Positions 16,342-26,353 of a DNA stretch of 42,913 bases are shown here, one piece after another. The notes beneath the pieces were generated by a model, which worked only from the letters and a program-made list of their open reading frames with translations, did not search any database and was not told where the DNA came from. Source of the stretch: Comamonadaceae bacterium (GTDB lineage: Bacteria; Pseudomonadota; Gammaproteobacteria; Burkholderiales; Rhodocyclaceae). The translations under genes and the position numbers were made by a program. Numbering within the stretch: position 1 is the stretch's first letter; every line of letters begins with the position of its first letter. The stretch spans positions 1 through 42,913 of the forward strand of contig JANLJE010000039.1 of assembly GCA_029255645.1 (NCBI GenBank), read 5' to 3'.

Positions 16342-16954
16342 CCACCCGGGTCATGAGCCGGGCCGAGAGCTTCATCAGCAGCTTCACCGGACCCGGCAGG
16401 GGCGCAGCCCCGAGCCGCACGGCCGTCTCGGCGTGCTTCACCTCGTCCACCTTCATCTGTTCGAGGATGGCCCAGGACTTCTGATCCTGAGCCGGCAACT
16501 TGTCCAGATGGCGATCCAGATGCGCTTCGACCTGGCGCTCCGTTTCGGCCAGAAAACCCAGATTCCACCTGTCTCCCAGACGTCCCGCCGTCATGCCGAT
16601 GGCCAGGGCACCTGCATACCACAGGGGATTGAGCAGACTCTTGCGCCCCCCCATCGCGCGGATACGCTGCTCCGTCCAGGCCAGATGTTCGGTTTCCTCG
16701 TGGGCCGCCTCTTCCAGGGAAGCCCGGATCCGCTCGTTGGGCGAGGTCATGGCCTGCCCCTGGTACAGGGCCTGGGCACACACCTCCCCGACGTGGTTGA
16801 TACGCATCAGGGCCGCCACATGGCGGCGCTCGGCATCATTGAGCCCGGCTTCGGGCAATTGCGCCCCGGGCACCGGCCGGACACTGCGAGCCTCGGCAAA
16901 AACGGTCCGCAAGCCCTTGTCGATCGCCACGATCAAGCTGTCACTCCAGTTCAT
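16328..16954 (-). CDS. coq7: 2-nonaprenyl-3-methyl-6-methoxy-1,4-benzoquinol hydroxylase (demethoxyubiquinone hydroxylase)
   Basis: A 208-residue di-iron hydroxylase of the Coq7/CatA family, which carries out the last ring hydroxylation in ubiquinone synthesis. The iron ligands are all visible: Glu57, Glu87-x-x-His90, Glu139 and Glu171-x-x-His174. The C-terminal half contains weakly hydrophobic helices suited to interfacial membrane association. I chose the ATG at 16954 because aaaggagagg precedes it ideally and the family begins here. Its last codons and stop are copied in tandem downstream. Confidence 0.95.
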   Translation of the reverse strand: MNWSDSLIVAIDKGLRTVFAEARSVRPVPGAQLPEAGLNDAERRHVAALMRINHVGEVCAQALYQGQAMTSPNERIRASLEEAAHEETEHLAWTEQRIRAMGGRKSLLNPLWYAGALAIGMTAGRLGDRWNLGFLAETERQVEAHLDRHLDKLPAQDQKSWAILEQMKVDEVKHAETAVRLGAAPLPGPVKLLMKLSARLMTRVAYRV

Positions 16955-17332
16955 TTCCTCTCCTTTCAAAGCCATGCGCTTCGGGTTCGGGATCTCCGCT
17001 TCATCCAAACGCAGCCACCCGCAGCCACGTGAACCAAGCGCTACTGTTTTCCTGACCCGCATCCTGGCCCAGGCCGTCCTGATTCCCGCTGGCCCAGGAG
17101 GGCTGGCAGGCATGCACCCTGCAGATAAAATGCCAAGCCCCCGACAAGGTGAGCGGTGCAAGCAGGATCGCCGTCCAGGGCAATAGCGCCTATCACGGCA
17201 AAATCCTCATGCGCATTCAACTCAGGGAGAAGGCCCGCGGGAGAGGGAACAGGACTCCCGCGCCCGATATTCAGCGCAAAATTCAGCGCAAAATGGGCTG
17301 GCAACTGGGTCGGCAACGCCAGACAAGCTGGA
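16955..17332. other. Gene-free region between coq7 and the CNP1 gene
   Basis: I see no convincing gene in this stretch. It holds an 8-bp inverted repeat (cgcgggag, 17236-17243, with ctcccgcg at 17255-17262) and a tandem duplication of attcagcgcaaa (17269-17292). The promoter of coq7 must lie at its left end. Short open frames crossing it have no ribosome binding site or recognisable content. Confidence 0.6.
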
Positions 17333-17403
17333 TCAAGGAGGCCGGATCAAGGAGCCTGGATCAAGGAGCCTGGATCAAGGAGGCTGGATCAAGGAGCCTT
17401 GGA
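17333..17403 (-). repeat. 14-bp stop-codon-anchored repeat at the 3' end of the CNP1 gene
   Basis: The gene ends in tccaaggctccttga. Four near copies of tccaggctccttga follow directly, with stops at 17375, 17361, 17347 and 17333. The copies are one base shorter than the coding version, so the period is 14 and the stops cover all three frames. Confidence 0.95.
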
Positions 17404-17907
17404 TAAAGGCCGCCCCTCCTTCTTCAAGGCTCGCAGAATGTCGCTGACCCGGAAGGCAATCACCCCATCGGGACAGAGCAGATCGGTAAACAAGGCCGCA
17501 TGCTGGCGGTTGGTGACCTGCTCGCGAACAGGCTTCCACTGGTTGCTCCGAGCCTTGGACCAGCCTCCATCCGGCCGCCCTACCGCATAAATCCGCCATT
17601 CCCGGGTCTGGCAGCGCATGCCTTCAAAAGTGATGTTGCGCACTCCCGAATCACTGAGCGCCAGCAAGACGTAACGCACCACGCCGTCACTGCCGACAGA
17701 AAGACTTTCGGTGTCGAGAAAGAAACGGTTGGTGGCCGTGGGGCTCACATAAAAGCTGAGGAAGTTTTCGTCCTTGGGAAAGGGAGGCAGCTGAACGGCA
17801 ATCTCCTCCCAGGGTTTTTCCTCAAACTCCTCATCAAAGGCGGCCTGAGCCTGCACGGCAAGCCCCGCCAGGAACAGGGCACACAAGGTACGGACGAAAC
17901 TATTCAT
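17389..17907 (-). CDS. CNP1-like family exported protein
   Basis: A 172-residue protein with a signal peptide ([20 protein letters not shown], cut after AQA) and a mature part resembling the CNP1 (cryptic neisserial protein 1) family: [12 protein letters not shown] near the start, [18 protein letters not shown] and [15 protein letters not shown]. The family is found next to rppH and proS in many Betaproteobacteria; its role is unknown, presumably in the periplasm. Two cysteines in the mature part (GMRCQT and LLCPDG) may form a disulfide. Its start overlaps the rppH stop by eight bases, so translation is probably coupled. The 3' end runs into a stop-copying repeat array. Confidence 0.85.
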   Translation of the reverse strand: MNSFVRTLCALFLAGLAVQAQAAFDEEFEEKPWEEIAVQLPPFPKDENFLSFYVSPTATNRFFLDTESLSVGSDGVVRYVLLALSDSGVRNITFEGMRCQTREWRIYAVGRPDGGWSKARSNQWKPVREQVTNRQHAALFTDLLCPDGVIAFRVSDILRALKKEGRPLSKAP

Positions 17908-18445
17908 CTTCCCTTCCCTCCGCCGCTGGCGGTGTGGATGATGGATTTTCCTGGCGCAGGCGCCTGCGCTTGTCGGCTTCGAGAAAACGCGCCAGCTCAT
18001 TCAAGGCCTGGGAATAAACCCCACGCTTGAATTCGATCACGGTGTCCAGGGGAATCCAGTAGTCGTGCCAGCGCCAGGCGTCGAATTCGGGATGGGAACT
18101 GGCCCGCAGCGAGACATCACTGTCCCGTCCCACCAGGCGCAGCAAGAACCAGATCTGCTTCTGCCCCCGGTAAGATCCCCGCCATTCACGCTTGACCCAA
18201 TGTGTCGGCACTTCATAACGCAACCAGCCCTTGGTACGTCCCAGGATGGCCACATGCTCGGGAAGCAAACCGACTTCTTCGTGCAGTTCCCGATACATGG
18301 CCTGTTCCGGCGTTTCGCCCCGCTTGATGCCGCCTTGCGGAAACTGCCAGGAATGCTCCCGAATCCGTTTACCCCAGAAAACCTCGTTTTTTGCGTTACA
18401 AAGAATGATGCCGACGTTCGGGCGAAAGCCCTCTTTGTCGAGCAT
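17900..18445 (-). CDS. rppH: RNA pyrophosphohydrolase
   Basis: A 181-residue Nudix hydrolase that removes pyrophosphate from 5'-triphosphorylated RNA and so opens mRNAs to decay. The Nudix box spans residues 38-60 ([20 protein letters not shown] and VGL), with the metal-binding Glu residues of REL-HEE present. The start [17 protein letters not shown] is typical of RppH. The C-terminal basic segment (DKRRRLRQ) also fits. It is divergent from proS and overlaps the CNP1 gene. Confidence 0.95.
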   Translation of the reverse strand: MLDKEGFRPNVGIILCNAKNEVFWGKRIREHSWQFPQGGIKRGETPEQAMYRELHEEVGLLPEHVAILGRTKGWLRYEVPTHWVKREWRGSYRGQKQIWFLLRLVGRDSDVSLRASSHPEFDAWRWHDYWIPLDTVIEFKRGVYSQALNELARFLEADKRRRLRQENPSSTPPAAEGREDE

Positions 18446-18560
18446 AGCTAAATCCTGCTAAATATTTGGTTGAAGCGAATTCTTTCACAACTGTGACGCC
18501 CATGCAAAATTACCGCCCGGTGTAAAATCGAAGTTTTACCGGATATCGGACTCGTTGCTC

Positions 18561-20291
18561 ATGCGTTCCTCTCGATTTTTCTTCGCCACCCTCAAGGAAG
18601 CCCCGGCCGACGCCGAGGTCATCAGCCAGAAGCTCATGCTGCGCGCCGGCCTCATCAAGCGCGCCGCCGCGGGCATCTACACCTGGATGCCCCTGGGCCT
18701 CAGGGTCCTGCGCAAGGTAGAGAACATTGTCAGGGAAGAGATGAACAAGGCGGGCGCCCTGGAACTGCTGATGCCCGCCGTGCAGCCTGCCGAACTCTGG
18801 CAGGAATCGGGCCGCTGGGATAAATATGGCCCCGAGCTGCTGCGTTTCAAGGATCGCCACCAGCGCGACTTCGTCATCGGCCCCACCCACGAGGAAGTCA
18901 TCACCGACGTGGTGCGCCGCGACGTAAAGAGCTATCGTCAGCTGCCCTTGCACCTCTATCAGATCCAGACCAAGTTCCGGGACGAGATCCGGCCCCGCTT
19001 CGGCGTCATGCGCGGCCGGGAATTCCTGATGAAGGACGGCTATTCCTTTCACAGCAGCTTCGAGGACCTGAAGCGGGAATACCAGTCGATGTATGACACC
19101 TACAGCCGCATCTTCACCCGCCTGGGCCTGCAGTTCCGGGCCGTGGCGGCGGATACCGGCTCGATCGGCGGCACCGGCTCCCATGAGTTCCACGTCATTG
19201 CCGAGACCGGCGAGGACGACATCGCCTACTGCCCGGAATCCGGCTACGCCGCCAACGTGGAACTGGCCGAGGCCCTGGCGCCTGCCACGCCCCGCCCGGC
19301 CGCTACCGCAGAACTGGCCAAGGTGAGCACCCCGGGCCAGACCGCCTGTACCGACGTGGCCGGCTTCCTGAACATTCCGCTCTCCGGCCTGGTCAAGGCC
19401 ATCGCCGTGGTCAGCGAACCCGAAGAGGGGCCCCGGACCTTCGCCCTGCTGCTCCTGCGCGGCGACCACGAACTCAATGAAATCAAGGCGGGCAAGATCG
19501 CCGGCCTCAACCCCTTCCGCTTTGCCACGGAAGAAGAGGTGGAACGATTCCTGGGCTGCAAGCCCGGTTATATCGGGCCGGTCGGGGTGGATCCAGAAAA
19601 GGTGCGGGTCATTGCCGACCGGAGCGTCGCCGTCATGGCCGATTTCGTCTGCGGCGCCAACGCCGCGGGTTTTCACCTGAGTGGCGTGAATTTCGGCCGC
19701 GACTGCCCGGAACCCGAGCTGGCCGACCTGCGCAAGGTGGTGGCCGGCGACCCCTCCCCGGATGGCAAGGGCAATCTCGCCATCTGCCGGGGCATCGAAG
19801 TGGGCCACATCTTCCAGCTGCGCAGCACCTACGCCAAGGCCCTGAACTGCAGCTTCCTGGATGAACAGGGCAAGAGCCAGATCATGGAAATGGGCTGCTA
19901 CGGCATCGGCGTGTCGCGCATCGTCGGCGCCGCCATCGAACAGGGCCATGACGACAGGGGCATCATCTTCCCCGCCGCCATCGCCCCCTTCCAGGTCACC
20001 ATCGTGCCCATGGGCTACTACAAGAGCGAAATCGTGAAGGCCGCCGCCGACCAGCTTTACGAAGCACTCGAGGCCGCCGGCCTGGACGTGTTGCTGGACG
20101 ACCGGGACGAGCGGCCCGGCTCCATGTTCGCCGACATGGAACTGATGGGCGTGCCCCACCGCATCGTGGTGGGCGAGCGGGGCCTGGCCAACGGCCAGCT
20201 GGAATACAAGGGCCGCCAGGATGAGGAAGCCACCATGATCCCCGCCGATACCGCCCTGGCCTTCCTGCAGGAAAAGCTGTGCGCCGCCTGA
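18561..20291 (+). CDS. proS: Prolyl-tRNA synthetase (bacterial type with editing domain)
   Basis: A 576-residue class II aminoacyl-tRNA synthetase. The N-terminal catalytic core includes [20 protein letters not shown] and the motif-2 region [22 protein letters not shown] long insertion (about 225-405) is the editing domain that clears Ala-tRNA(Pro). Then come motif 3 ([13 protein letters not shown]) and the anticodon-binding domain. The length is that of the bacterial (non-archaeal) type. I chose the ATG at 18561; no strong ribosome binding site is visible. The stop lies inside the next gene, which overlaps by 13 bases. Confidence 0.97.
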   Translation: MRSSRFFFATLKEAPADAEVISQKLMLRAGLIKRAAAGIYTWMPLGLRVLRKVENIVREEMNKAGALELLMPAVQPAELWQESGRWDKYGPELLRFKDRHQRDFVIGPTHEEVITDVVRRDVKSYRQLPLHLYQIQTKFRDEIRPRFGVMRGREFLMKDGYSFHSSFEDLKREYQSMYDTYSRIFTRLGLQFRAVAADTGSIGGTGSHEFHVIAETGEDDIAYCPESGYAANVELAEALAPATPRPAATAELAKVSTPGQTACTDVAGFLNIPLSGLVKAIAVVSEPEEGPRTFALLLLRGDHELNEIKAGKIAGLNPFRFATEEEVERFLGCKPGYIGPVGVDPEKVRVIADRSVAVMADFVCGANAAGFHLSGVNFGRDCPEPELADLRKVVAGDPSPDGKGNLAICRGIEVGHIFQLRSTYAKALNCSFLDEQGKSQIMEMGCYGIGVSRIVGAAIEQGHDDRGIIFPAAIAPFQVTIVPMGYYKSEIVKAAADQLYEALEAAGLDVLLDDRDERPGSMFADMELMGVPHRIVVGERGLANGQLEYKGRQDEEATMIPADTALAFLQEKLCAA

Positions 20292-20899
20292 TCGCCCTGT
20301 TGCTGCCATGCCTGGTTCCCGCCCTGGTATGGGCGGGAACCCAACAGTACGAACCCATGTCGGCCAGCGTCCAGGCGGCCCTGTCGGGCGCCATTGCCGA
20401 CAGGAAACCCCCTGCCAGTTCCTTCAAGGATTATTCGGAAGCCGTGGACTGGCTCTCCGCCATGTCTCCCCGGCTGGCCAGGCGCATTCCCGATCAGGAG
20501 TACCGCCTGGAACTGCTGCGCGCCATCCATTACGAAGCCACCCGGGCCGGACTGGACCCGCAGCTGGTGCTGGGCCTGATCCAGGTGGAATCCGGTTTCC
20601 GTAAATATGCCGTGTCCTCGGCGGGAGCCCGGGGCTACATGCAGGTCATGCCCTTCTGGCTCAAGTTGATCGGCCAGCCCGATGACAACCTGTTCCACAT
20701 GCGCACCAACCTACGCTATGGCTGCACCATCCTGCGCCACTACCTGGATATCGAAAAGGGCGACCTGTTCCGCGCCCTGGGCCGCTACAACGGCAGCCTG
20801 GGTCAATCCGGATACCCGAATCTGGTCAGGGGCGCCTGGAACCAGTGGCGCTACGAGCGCCAGCTGGCCATGGGCGAACCGGCGTCGCCCAAACCCTGA
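20279..20899 (+). CDS. Lytic transglycosylase (SLT domain, family 1)
   Basis: A 206-residue exported peptidoglycan lytic transglycosylase. A GTG start overlaps the end of proS by 13 bases and gives an ideal signal peptide ([20 protein letters not shown]). The SLT domain (about 88-190) has the catalytic Glu104 in LIQVESGF, followed by [17 protein letters not shown] and [12 protein letters not shown]. It cleaves the glycan between MurNAc and GlcNAc in the periplasm. Proximity to proS is common in Betaproteobacteria. Its stop is copied twice by an 8-bp repeat. Confidence 0.9.
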   Translation: MRRLIALLLPCLVPALVWAGTQQYEPMSASVQAALSGAIADRKPPASSFKDYSEAVDWLSAMSPRLARRIPDQEYRLELLRAIHYEATRAGLDPQLVLGLIQVESGFRKYAVSSAGARGYMQVMPFWLKLIGQPDDNLFHMRTNLRYGCTILRHYLDIEKGDLFRALGRYNGSLGQSGYPNLVRGAWNQWRYERQLAMGEPASPKP

Positions 20900-20919
20900 A
20901 TCCCTGAATCCCTGAATCC
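20893..20919 (+). repeat. 8-bp stop-codon-anchored repeat after the transglycosylase gene
   Basis: The gene ends in accctga. It is followed by atccctga twice, so TGA recurs at 8 and 16 bases past the true stop, closing all three frames. The rest of the 26-bp gap to the ffh stop is featureless. Confidence 0.9.
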
Positions 20920-20925
20920 CCTGGC

Positions 20926-22284
20926 TCAGCGCCCCATGCCGGGCAGCATCCCCTTCATGCCGCGCATCAGCTTGCCCAGCCCCCCCTTGGTGAATTGCTT
21001 CATCATCTTCTGAGTCTGTTCAAACTGGTTGAGCAGGCGATTCACCTCCTGCACCTGCACCCCGGCTCCCATGGCAATGCGGCGCTTGCGGCTTGCCTTG
21101 ATGAGTTCCGGCTTGGCCCGTTCGGTCGGCGTCATGGAATTGATGATGCCCTCCACCCGGCGAATCATCTTGTCCTCGGTCCCCACCGGCAACTGACCGG
21201 CCGCCTGGGCGATCTGGGTCGGCATCTTGTCCATCAGGGCGGAGATACCGCCCATCTTGCGCATCTGGCCGATCTGCTCCTTGAAATCGTTCAGATCAAA
21301 GCCCTTGCCGGATTTCAGCTTCCTGGCAAAGGCCATGGCCTTTTCTTCGTCCAGCCCCTTCCTGGCCTCTTCGATCAGCGACAGCACATCGCCCATGCCC
21401 AGAATGCGGGAGGCCATGCGTTCCGGATGAAAGGGTTCCAGCCCGGTGAGTTTTTCGCCGATACCGGAAAACTTGATGGGCTTGCCGGTCACATGGCGCA
21501 CCGACAGGGCCGCGCCGCCCCGGGCATCGCCATCGAGCTTGGTGAGCACGATGCCGGTAAGCGGCAGGGTTTCGTTGAAGGCCCGGGCCGTGTTGACCGC
21601 ATCCTGACCGAGCATGGCATCCACCACGAACAGGGTTTCGATCGGTTTCAAGGCCTCATGCAGGGACTTGATCTCGGCCATCATGGCCTCATCCACCGCC
21701 AGACGGCCGGCCGTATCCACCAGCACCACATCAAAGTAATGGCGCCTGGCCCAATCCACGGCACCCAGGGCAATGGCCTCGGGCTTTTCCGCCGTCGTGG
21801 AAGGGAAGCACTCGACGCCCGCCTGCCCGGCCACGGTCTGCAACTGCTGGATGGCGGCCGGACGGTACACATCGCAGGACACCACCAGCACCTTCTTCTT
21901 CAGCGTTTCCTTCAGGTACTTGCCCAGTTTGCCCACCGTCGTGGTCTTGCCCGCCCCCTGGAGGCCCGCCATCAGCACCACGGCGGGCGGCTGGGTGGCA
22001 AGATTGAGGCCCTCATGAGCCCCGCCCATGAGCCGGGTCATTTCCTTATGGACAACCCCGACCAGGGCCTGGCCCGGCGTCAGGGAAGCAATGACCTCCT
22101 CGCCTACGGCCTTTTCCTTCACGGCTGCAATGAAATCTTTCACCACCGGCAGGGCCACATCGGCCTCCAGCAGGGCCATGCGCACTTCACGGAGGGCCGC
22201 CGAGATGTTCTCTTCGGTCAGGCGAGCCTCTCCCCGCAGGGTCTTCATTACTTTGGCAAGGCGTTGCGTCAGGTTGTCGAGCAT
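20926..22284 (-). CDS. ffh: Signal recognition particle protein Ffh
   Basis: A 452-residue SRP54-type GTPase that binds 4.5S RNA and signal sequences and directs nascent membrane proteins to FtsY. The N domain (1-95) is followed by the G domain with GLQGAGKTT (107-115), DTAGRLAVDE, TKLDGDARGGAALS and the later GIGEKL segment. The Met-rich M domain ends in MMKQFTKGGLGKLMRGMKGM. The length is normal. It is divergent from the cytochrome c assembly-like gene, the usual betaproteobacterial arrangement. Confidence 0.97.
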   Translation of the reverse strand: MLDNLTQRLAKVMKTLRGEARLTEENISAALREVRMALLEADVALPVVKDFIAAVKEKAVGEEVIASLTPGQALVGVVHKEMTRLMGGAHEGLNLATQPPAVVLMAGLQGAGKTTTVGKLGKYLKETLKKKVLVVSCDVYRPAAIQQLQTVAGQAGVECFPSTTAEKPEAIALGAVDWARRHYFDVVLVDTAGRLAVDEAMMAEIKSLHEALKPIETLFVVDAMLGQDAVNTARAFNETLPLTGIVLTKLDGDARGGAALSVRHVTGKPIKFSGIGEKLTGLEPFHPERMASRILGMGDVLSLIEEARKGLDEEKAMAFARKLKSGKGFDLNDFKEQIGQMRKMGGISALMDKMPTQIAQAAGQLPVGTEDKMIRRVEGIINSMTPTERAKPELIKASRKRRIAMGAGVQVQEVNRLLNQFEQTQKMMKQFTKGGLGKLMRGMKGMLPGMGR

Positions 22285-22313
22285 GGCAAATGGGCTTCGA
22301 GTAAAATTTTGGA

Positions 22314-23156
22314 ATGGCGACTATTGTAAATCAGCTCATCCCCCTTGGCCTGGCAGGCTTCATGTATCTGGTCCTGGGCATTCATTTCTGGCGAACCCGC
22401 TGGACCGAAGCAGCCCCCCTGGCTCCGGTCGGCGTCAACGCGCCTGCCTGGGAGAAACTGGCCATCGGCATCACCCTCGCACTCCATGGAGCGGGCCTGG
22501 AATCCTCCCTGTTCGAGGCCTCCCGGATGCAGTTCTCCTTTAGCCTCGCCTTCAGCCTGATGATCTGGCTGGCGGTCCTGATTTACTGGCTGGAGAGCTT
22601 CCGGGTTCGCATGGATGGCCTGCAACCCTTGGTGTTGCTAGGAGGAGTCGCCGCCTGTTTGCTGCCACTGCTGTTCAGCAAAACCCACCTGATCAGCAAT
22701 GCCGGCAGCCTGGGTTTCCGCCTGCATTTCCTTGCCGCCATGCTGGCCTACAGCCTGTTCACCCTGTCTGCCGCGCACGCGGTATTCATGGGCTTTGCCG
22801 AGAAAAAACTGCACCAGCGCCAGCTTTCCCGGCGCATGGCCAGCATGCCGCCCCTGCTGGCCATGGAAACCCTGCTGTTCCGCATGCTCACCCTGGCCTT
22901 TGCCCTGCTGACCCTGACCCTGGGCAGCGGCCTGCTGTATTCGGAAATCCTGTTCGGCCAGCCCTTCCGCCTTGACCACAAGACTTTTTTTGCGATTTCT
23001 TCCTGGGTGATTTTTGCCATTTTGCTGACAGGCCGCCATATTTATGGCTGGCGAGGCCGGATCGCGCTACGCTGGACCCTGGCGGGCTTTGCCGTTTTGC
23101 TGCTGGCCTATGTGGGCAGCCGTTTTGTGGTCGAAGTGCTGCTGAACCGTGCATGA
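22314..23156 (+). CDS. Cytochrome c assembly-family inner membrane protein (YpjD/CcsA-like)
   Basis: A 280-residue polytopic membrane protein with about eight hydrophobic segments. It resembles the CcmC/CcsA-type cytochrome c assembly family, in particular the shorter YpjD-like members found between ffh and pilB in Betaproteobacteria. Candidate haem-contact histidines lie in ALHGAG, FRLHFLAAM and GRHIYGWRG. A heme-handling role is inferred from family membership, not shown. A 237-bp gap without a gene separates it from pilB. Confidence 0.8.
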   Translation: MATIVNQLIPLGLAGFMYLVLGIHFWRTRWTEAAPLAPVGVNAPAWEKLAIGITLALHGAGLESSLFEASRMQFSFSLAFSLMIWLAVLIYWLESFRVRMDGLQPLVLLGGVAACLLPLLFSKTHLISNAGSLGFRLHFLAAMLAYSLFTLSAAHAVFMGFAEKKLHQRQLSRRMASMPPLLAMETLLFRMLTLAFALLTLTLGSGLLYSEILFGQPFRLDHKTFFAISSWVIFAILLTGRHIYGWRGRIALRWTLAGFAVLLLAYVGSRFVVEVLLNRA

Positions 23157-23393
23157 GCGGACAAGCCAGCCCTGGCGCATGAAAACGGCGCATTTCAAGC
23201 CCCACGGAAATTCCATCCGGCCAGGCCGTCGCGCAACCCCGGGATGAAATTGGGCGGCCATGACCGGACAGCTCCCCTCCATTGAGCGCAGCAACCTCAC
23301 ACGACCACGATCGATGCCCCGATCCATGCTTTACAAACCAGGATCCTCGTTGCATCATCGGCAGTCATTTATTTTGCATTTAACTCTTTTGTC

Positions 23394-25112
23394 ATGACCG
23401 CAACTCTTCCCTCTTCCAATTTGAGCGGTTTGGCTCGCGCCCTGGTCCAGGCCGGTCGCCTGAAAGAGAACGAAGCAGAGCAATTGCTGGGCCAGGCCCA
23501 GGCAAACAAGGCCACCCTCGCAGAGGAAATCGTCAATGGCAAAAAAATGACGGCGCTGGAACTGGCCCGTTTTGCCTCCGATACTTTCGCCACCCCCTTG
23601 TTCGACCTCTCCGCGCTCGAAGAAGCCCATATTCCCAAAGAGGCGGTGGACCCCAAGCTCATCCGCACCCACCGGATCGTTCCCCTGTTCAAACGGGGCA
23701 ATCGCCTGTCCGTCGGCACGGCCGATCCGGCCAATCTGCATGGCCTGGAAGAAATCCGCTTCCAGAGCGGCCTGGCCATTGATCCCATCGTCGTCGAAAT
23801 CAGCAAGCTGTTGCCGCTGGTCACCAAGCTCACCGAGTCGACCGCGGAATCACTCAAAAGCATGGCCGGGGATGATTTCAACCTTGACTTCCTCGATGAA
23901 GCCGCTGAAGACGATGCCGCCGAAGAGGGCGAGGGCAGCGACGTCGACGACGCTCCGATCGTCAGATTCCTGCAAAAGATCCTGCTGGATGCAATCAGCG
24001 AGGGCGCCTCCGACGTCCACTTTGAACCCTACGAAAAGTACTACCGCATCCGTTTCCGGGTGGACGGCAATTTGCGCGAGGTCATCACACCGCCGCTCGC
24101 CATCAAGGATAAACTCGCCTCCCGCATCAAGGTCATCTCCCGCCTGAACATCGCCGAAAAACGGGTTCCCCAGGATGGCCGGATGAAATTGGTGCTCTCC
24201 AAGACCCATGCCATCGACTTCCGGGTCAGCACCCTCCCCACCCTCCACGGGGAAAAGATCGTGATGCGGATTCTCGATCCCACCTCCGCCACCCTGGGGA
24301 TCGAAGCCCTGGGTTACGAGCCGGAACAACAAGCGGTTCTGCTCGATGCCATCCGCCGCCCTTATGGCATGGTGCTGGTGACCGGCCCCACCGGTTCGGG
24401 CAAGACCGTTTCCCTCTACACCTGCCTGAACATCCTCAACGAACCCGACATCAACATTTCCACGGCAGAAGACCCGGCGGAAATCAATCTGGCCGGCATC
24501 AACCAGGTCAATGTGGACGACAAGTCGGGGCTGACCTTTGCCGCTGCCCTCAGAGCTTTCCTGCGCCAGGACCCGGACATCATCATGGTGGGCGAAATCC
24601 GTGACCTGGAAACGGCAGAAATCGCGATCAAGGCGGCACAGACCGGCCACCTCGTGCTATCGACGCTGCACACCAATGATGCGCCACAAACCCTGACCCG
24701 CCTGATGAACATGGGGGTCCCCACCTTCAACATCGCCTCCAGCATCCTGCTCATCACCGCCCAGCGCCTGGCGCGGCGGCTGTGCCATTGCAAGCAGCCC
24801 CTGGAAGTCCCGCAGCAGGCCCTGCTCAATGCTGGCTACAAGGAAGCGGAACTCGATGGTTCCTGGACGCTGTACGGCCCCGGCAGCTGCGACCGTTGCA
24901 AGGGCAGCGGCTACAAGGGGCGGCTGGGCATCTATCAGGTCATGCCCGTCACGGAAGAAATCCAGCGCATCATCATGGCCAATGGCACCGCCCTCGATAT
25001 TGCCGCCCAGGCCGCGCGCGAGGGCGTCAAAACCTTGCGGGAATCTGGTTTGATCAAAGTCAAACAAGGGCTGACCTCCCTCGATGAAGTGCTGAGCACC
25101 ACCAATCTCTAA
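23394..25112 (+). CDS. pilB: Type IV pilus assembly ATPase PilB
   Basis: A 572-residue GspE/PilB secretion-type hexameric ATPase that powers pilus extension. The N-terminal MshEN-like region (about 10-150) is followed by an acidic linker (about 160-186) and the ATPase core. Walker A is GPTGSGKT (331-338), the Walker B region reads DPDIIMVGEIRD, and the His box region is HLVLSTLHTNDA. The C-terminal zinc-binding cysteines (RRLCHCKQ and SCDRCKGSGYKGR) are present. It leads a pilB-pilC-pilD cluster. Pilin and pilT genes are not in the window. Confidence 0.97.
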   Translation: MTATLPSSNLSGLARALVQAGRLKENEAEQLLGQAQANKATLAEEIVNGKKMTALELARFASDTFATPLFDLSALEEAHIPKEAVDPKLIRTHRIVPLFKRGNRLSVGTADPANLHGLEEIRFQSGLAIDPIVVEISKLLPLVTKLTESTAESLKSMAGDDFNLDFLDEAAEDDAAEEGEGSDVDDAPIVRFLQKILLDAISEGASDVHFEPYEKYYRIRFRVDGNLREVITPPLAIKDKLASRIKVISRLNIAEKRVPQDGRMKLVLSKTHAIDFRVSTLPTLHGEKIVMRILDPTSATLGIEALGYEPEQQAVLLDAIRRPYGMVLVTGPTGSGKTVSLYTCLNILNEPDINISTAEDPAEINLAGINQVNVDDKSGLTFAAALRAFLRQDPDIIMVGEIRDLETAEIAIKAAQTGHLVLSTLHTNDAPQTLTRLMNMGVPTFNIASSILLITAQRLARRLCHCKQPLEVPQQALLNAGYKEAELDGSWTLYGPGSCDRCKGSGYKGRLGIYQVMPVTEEIQRIIMANGTALDIAAQAAREGVKTLRESGLIKVKQGLTSLDEVLSTTNL

Positions 25113-25123
25113 AGGCAGACACC

Positions 25124-26353
25124 ATGGCGAGCACAGGGAAATCCAATTCAACTTCTGGCGTCAAGGAATTCACTTTCCTCTGGGAAGGCAAAAACAAGGA
25201 CGGCAAGATCGTCCGGGGTGAGATGCGCGCGGCCACGGAAACGGTGGTGCAGACCACCTTGCGCCGCCAGGGGATCATGAACGCCAAGATCACCCGACAA
25301 CGCTTCAAGCGGGGCGGCAAGGTCTCCGACAAGGACATCACCCTGTTTACCCGGCAACTGGCCACCATGATGAAGTCCGGGGTGCCGCTGTTACAGTCTT
25401 TTGATATCGTCGGGCGCGGTCACGCCAATCCAGCAGTCGGCAAACTGCTGCTGGACATCAAAGCCGACGTGGAAACCGGCAGTTCCCTTTCCGCCGCCTT
25501 TCGCAAATATCCGCTCTACTTTGACCCGCTCTTTTGCAATCTGGTGAGCGCCGGTGAACAGGCCGGTATTCTCGATTCCCTGCTGGACCGGTTGGCCACC
25601 TACAAGGAAAAGATCCTTGCCATCAAGAGCAAGATCAAGTCCGCCCTCTTCTATCCCATCGCCGTGATCGTCGTGGCTTTCATCATCACCGCCGTGATCA
25701 TGATTTTCGTGATTCCCGCCTTCAAAGACGTCTTCAAAAGTTTTGGCGCCGACCTGCCCGCCCCTACGCTGATCATCATTGCCATCTCGGATTTCTTCGT
25801 GGCCTATTGGTATGCGATCTTCGGCATCATCGGCGGAGGCCTGTACGGTTTCTTCTATACCTGGAAACGCTCCGAAAAAATGCAGATCGTCATGGATCGT
25901 CTGTTATTGCGGATGCCGATCTTCGGTGAGCTGATCCGCAAGGCCGTCATTGCCCGCTGGACCCGCACCCTCTCCACCATGTTCGCCGCCGGCGTCCCGC
26001 TGGTGGAATCCCTGGAGTCGGTGGGCGGCGCAGCGGGCAACCATGTCTACAAACTGGCCACCCGGGAAATTCAGACGGAGGTCAGCACCGGTGCCAATCT
26101 GACCAGCGCCATGCAGAACACCAACCTGTTCCCCAATATGGTCACCCAGATGGTGGCCATTGGTGAAGAATCGGGGGCGCTCGATTCCATGCTCTCCAAG
26201 GTCGCCGACTTTTTCGAGGCCGAGGTCGATGATGCAGTCGAAGCCCTCTCCAGCCTGATGGAACCGATGATCATGGTGATTCTTGGCACCCTGATTGGCG
26301 GCATGGTGGTCGCCATGTACCTCCCCATCTTCAAACTAGGAGCGGTCGTTTGA
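25124..26353 (+). CDS. pilC: Type IV pilus inner membrane platform protein PilC
   Basis: A 409-residue GspF/PilC platform protein with two repeated cytoplasmic four-helix domains and three membrane segments (about 180-205, 228-248 and 383-403). Conserved motifs include FTRQLATMMKSGVPLLQSF in the first repeat and RWTRTLSTMFAAGVPLVESL in the second. It couples PilB to pilin assembly. It lies 11 bases after pilB and overlaps the pilD start. Confidence 0.97.
   Translation: MASTGKSNSTSGVKEFTFLWEGKNKDGKIVRGEMRAATETVVQTTLRRQGIMNAKITRQRFKRGGKVSDKDITLFTRQLATMMKSGVPLLQSFDIVGRGHANPAVGKLLLDIKADVETGSSLSAAFRKYPLYFDPLFCNLVSAGEQAGILDSLLDRLATYKEKILAIKSKIKSALFYPIAVIVVAFIITAVIMIFVIPAFKDVFKSFGADLPAPTLIIIAISDFFVAYWYAIFGIIGGGLYGFFYTWKRSEKMQIVMDRLLLRMPIFGELIRKAVIARWTRTLSTMFAAGVPLVESLESVGGAAGNHVYKLATREIQTEVSTGANLTSAMQNTNLFPNMVTQMVAIGEESGALDSMLSKVADFFEAEVDDAVEALSSLMEPMIMVILGTLIGGMVVAMYLPIFKLGAVV

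Noticed and set aside
16955-17161. N-terminal extension of coq7
   Set aside because: The open frame continues upstream, but a strong ribosome binding site and the family start point both support the ATG at 16954.
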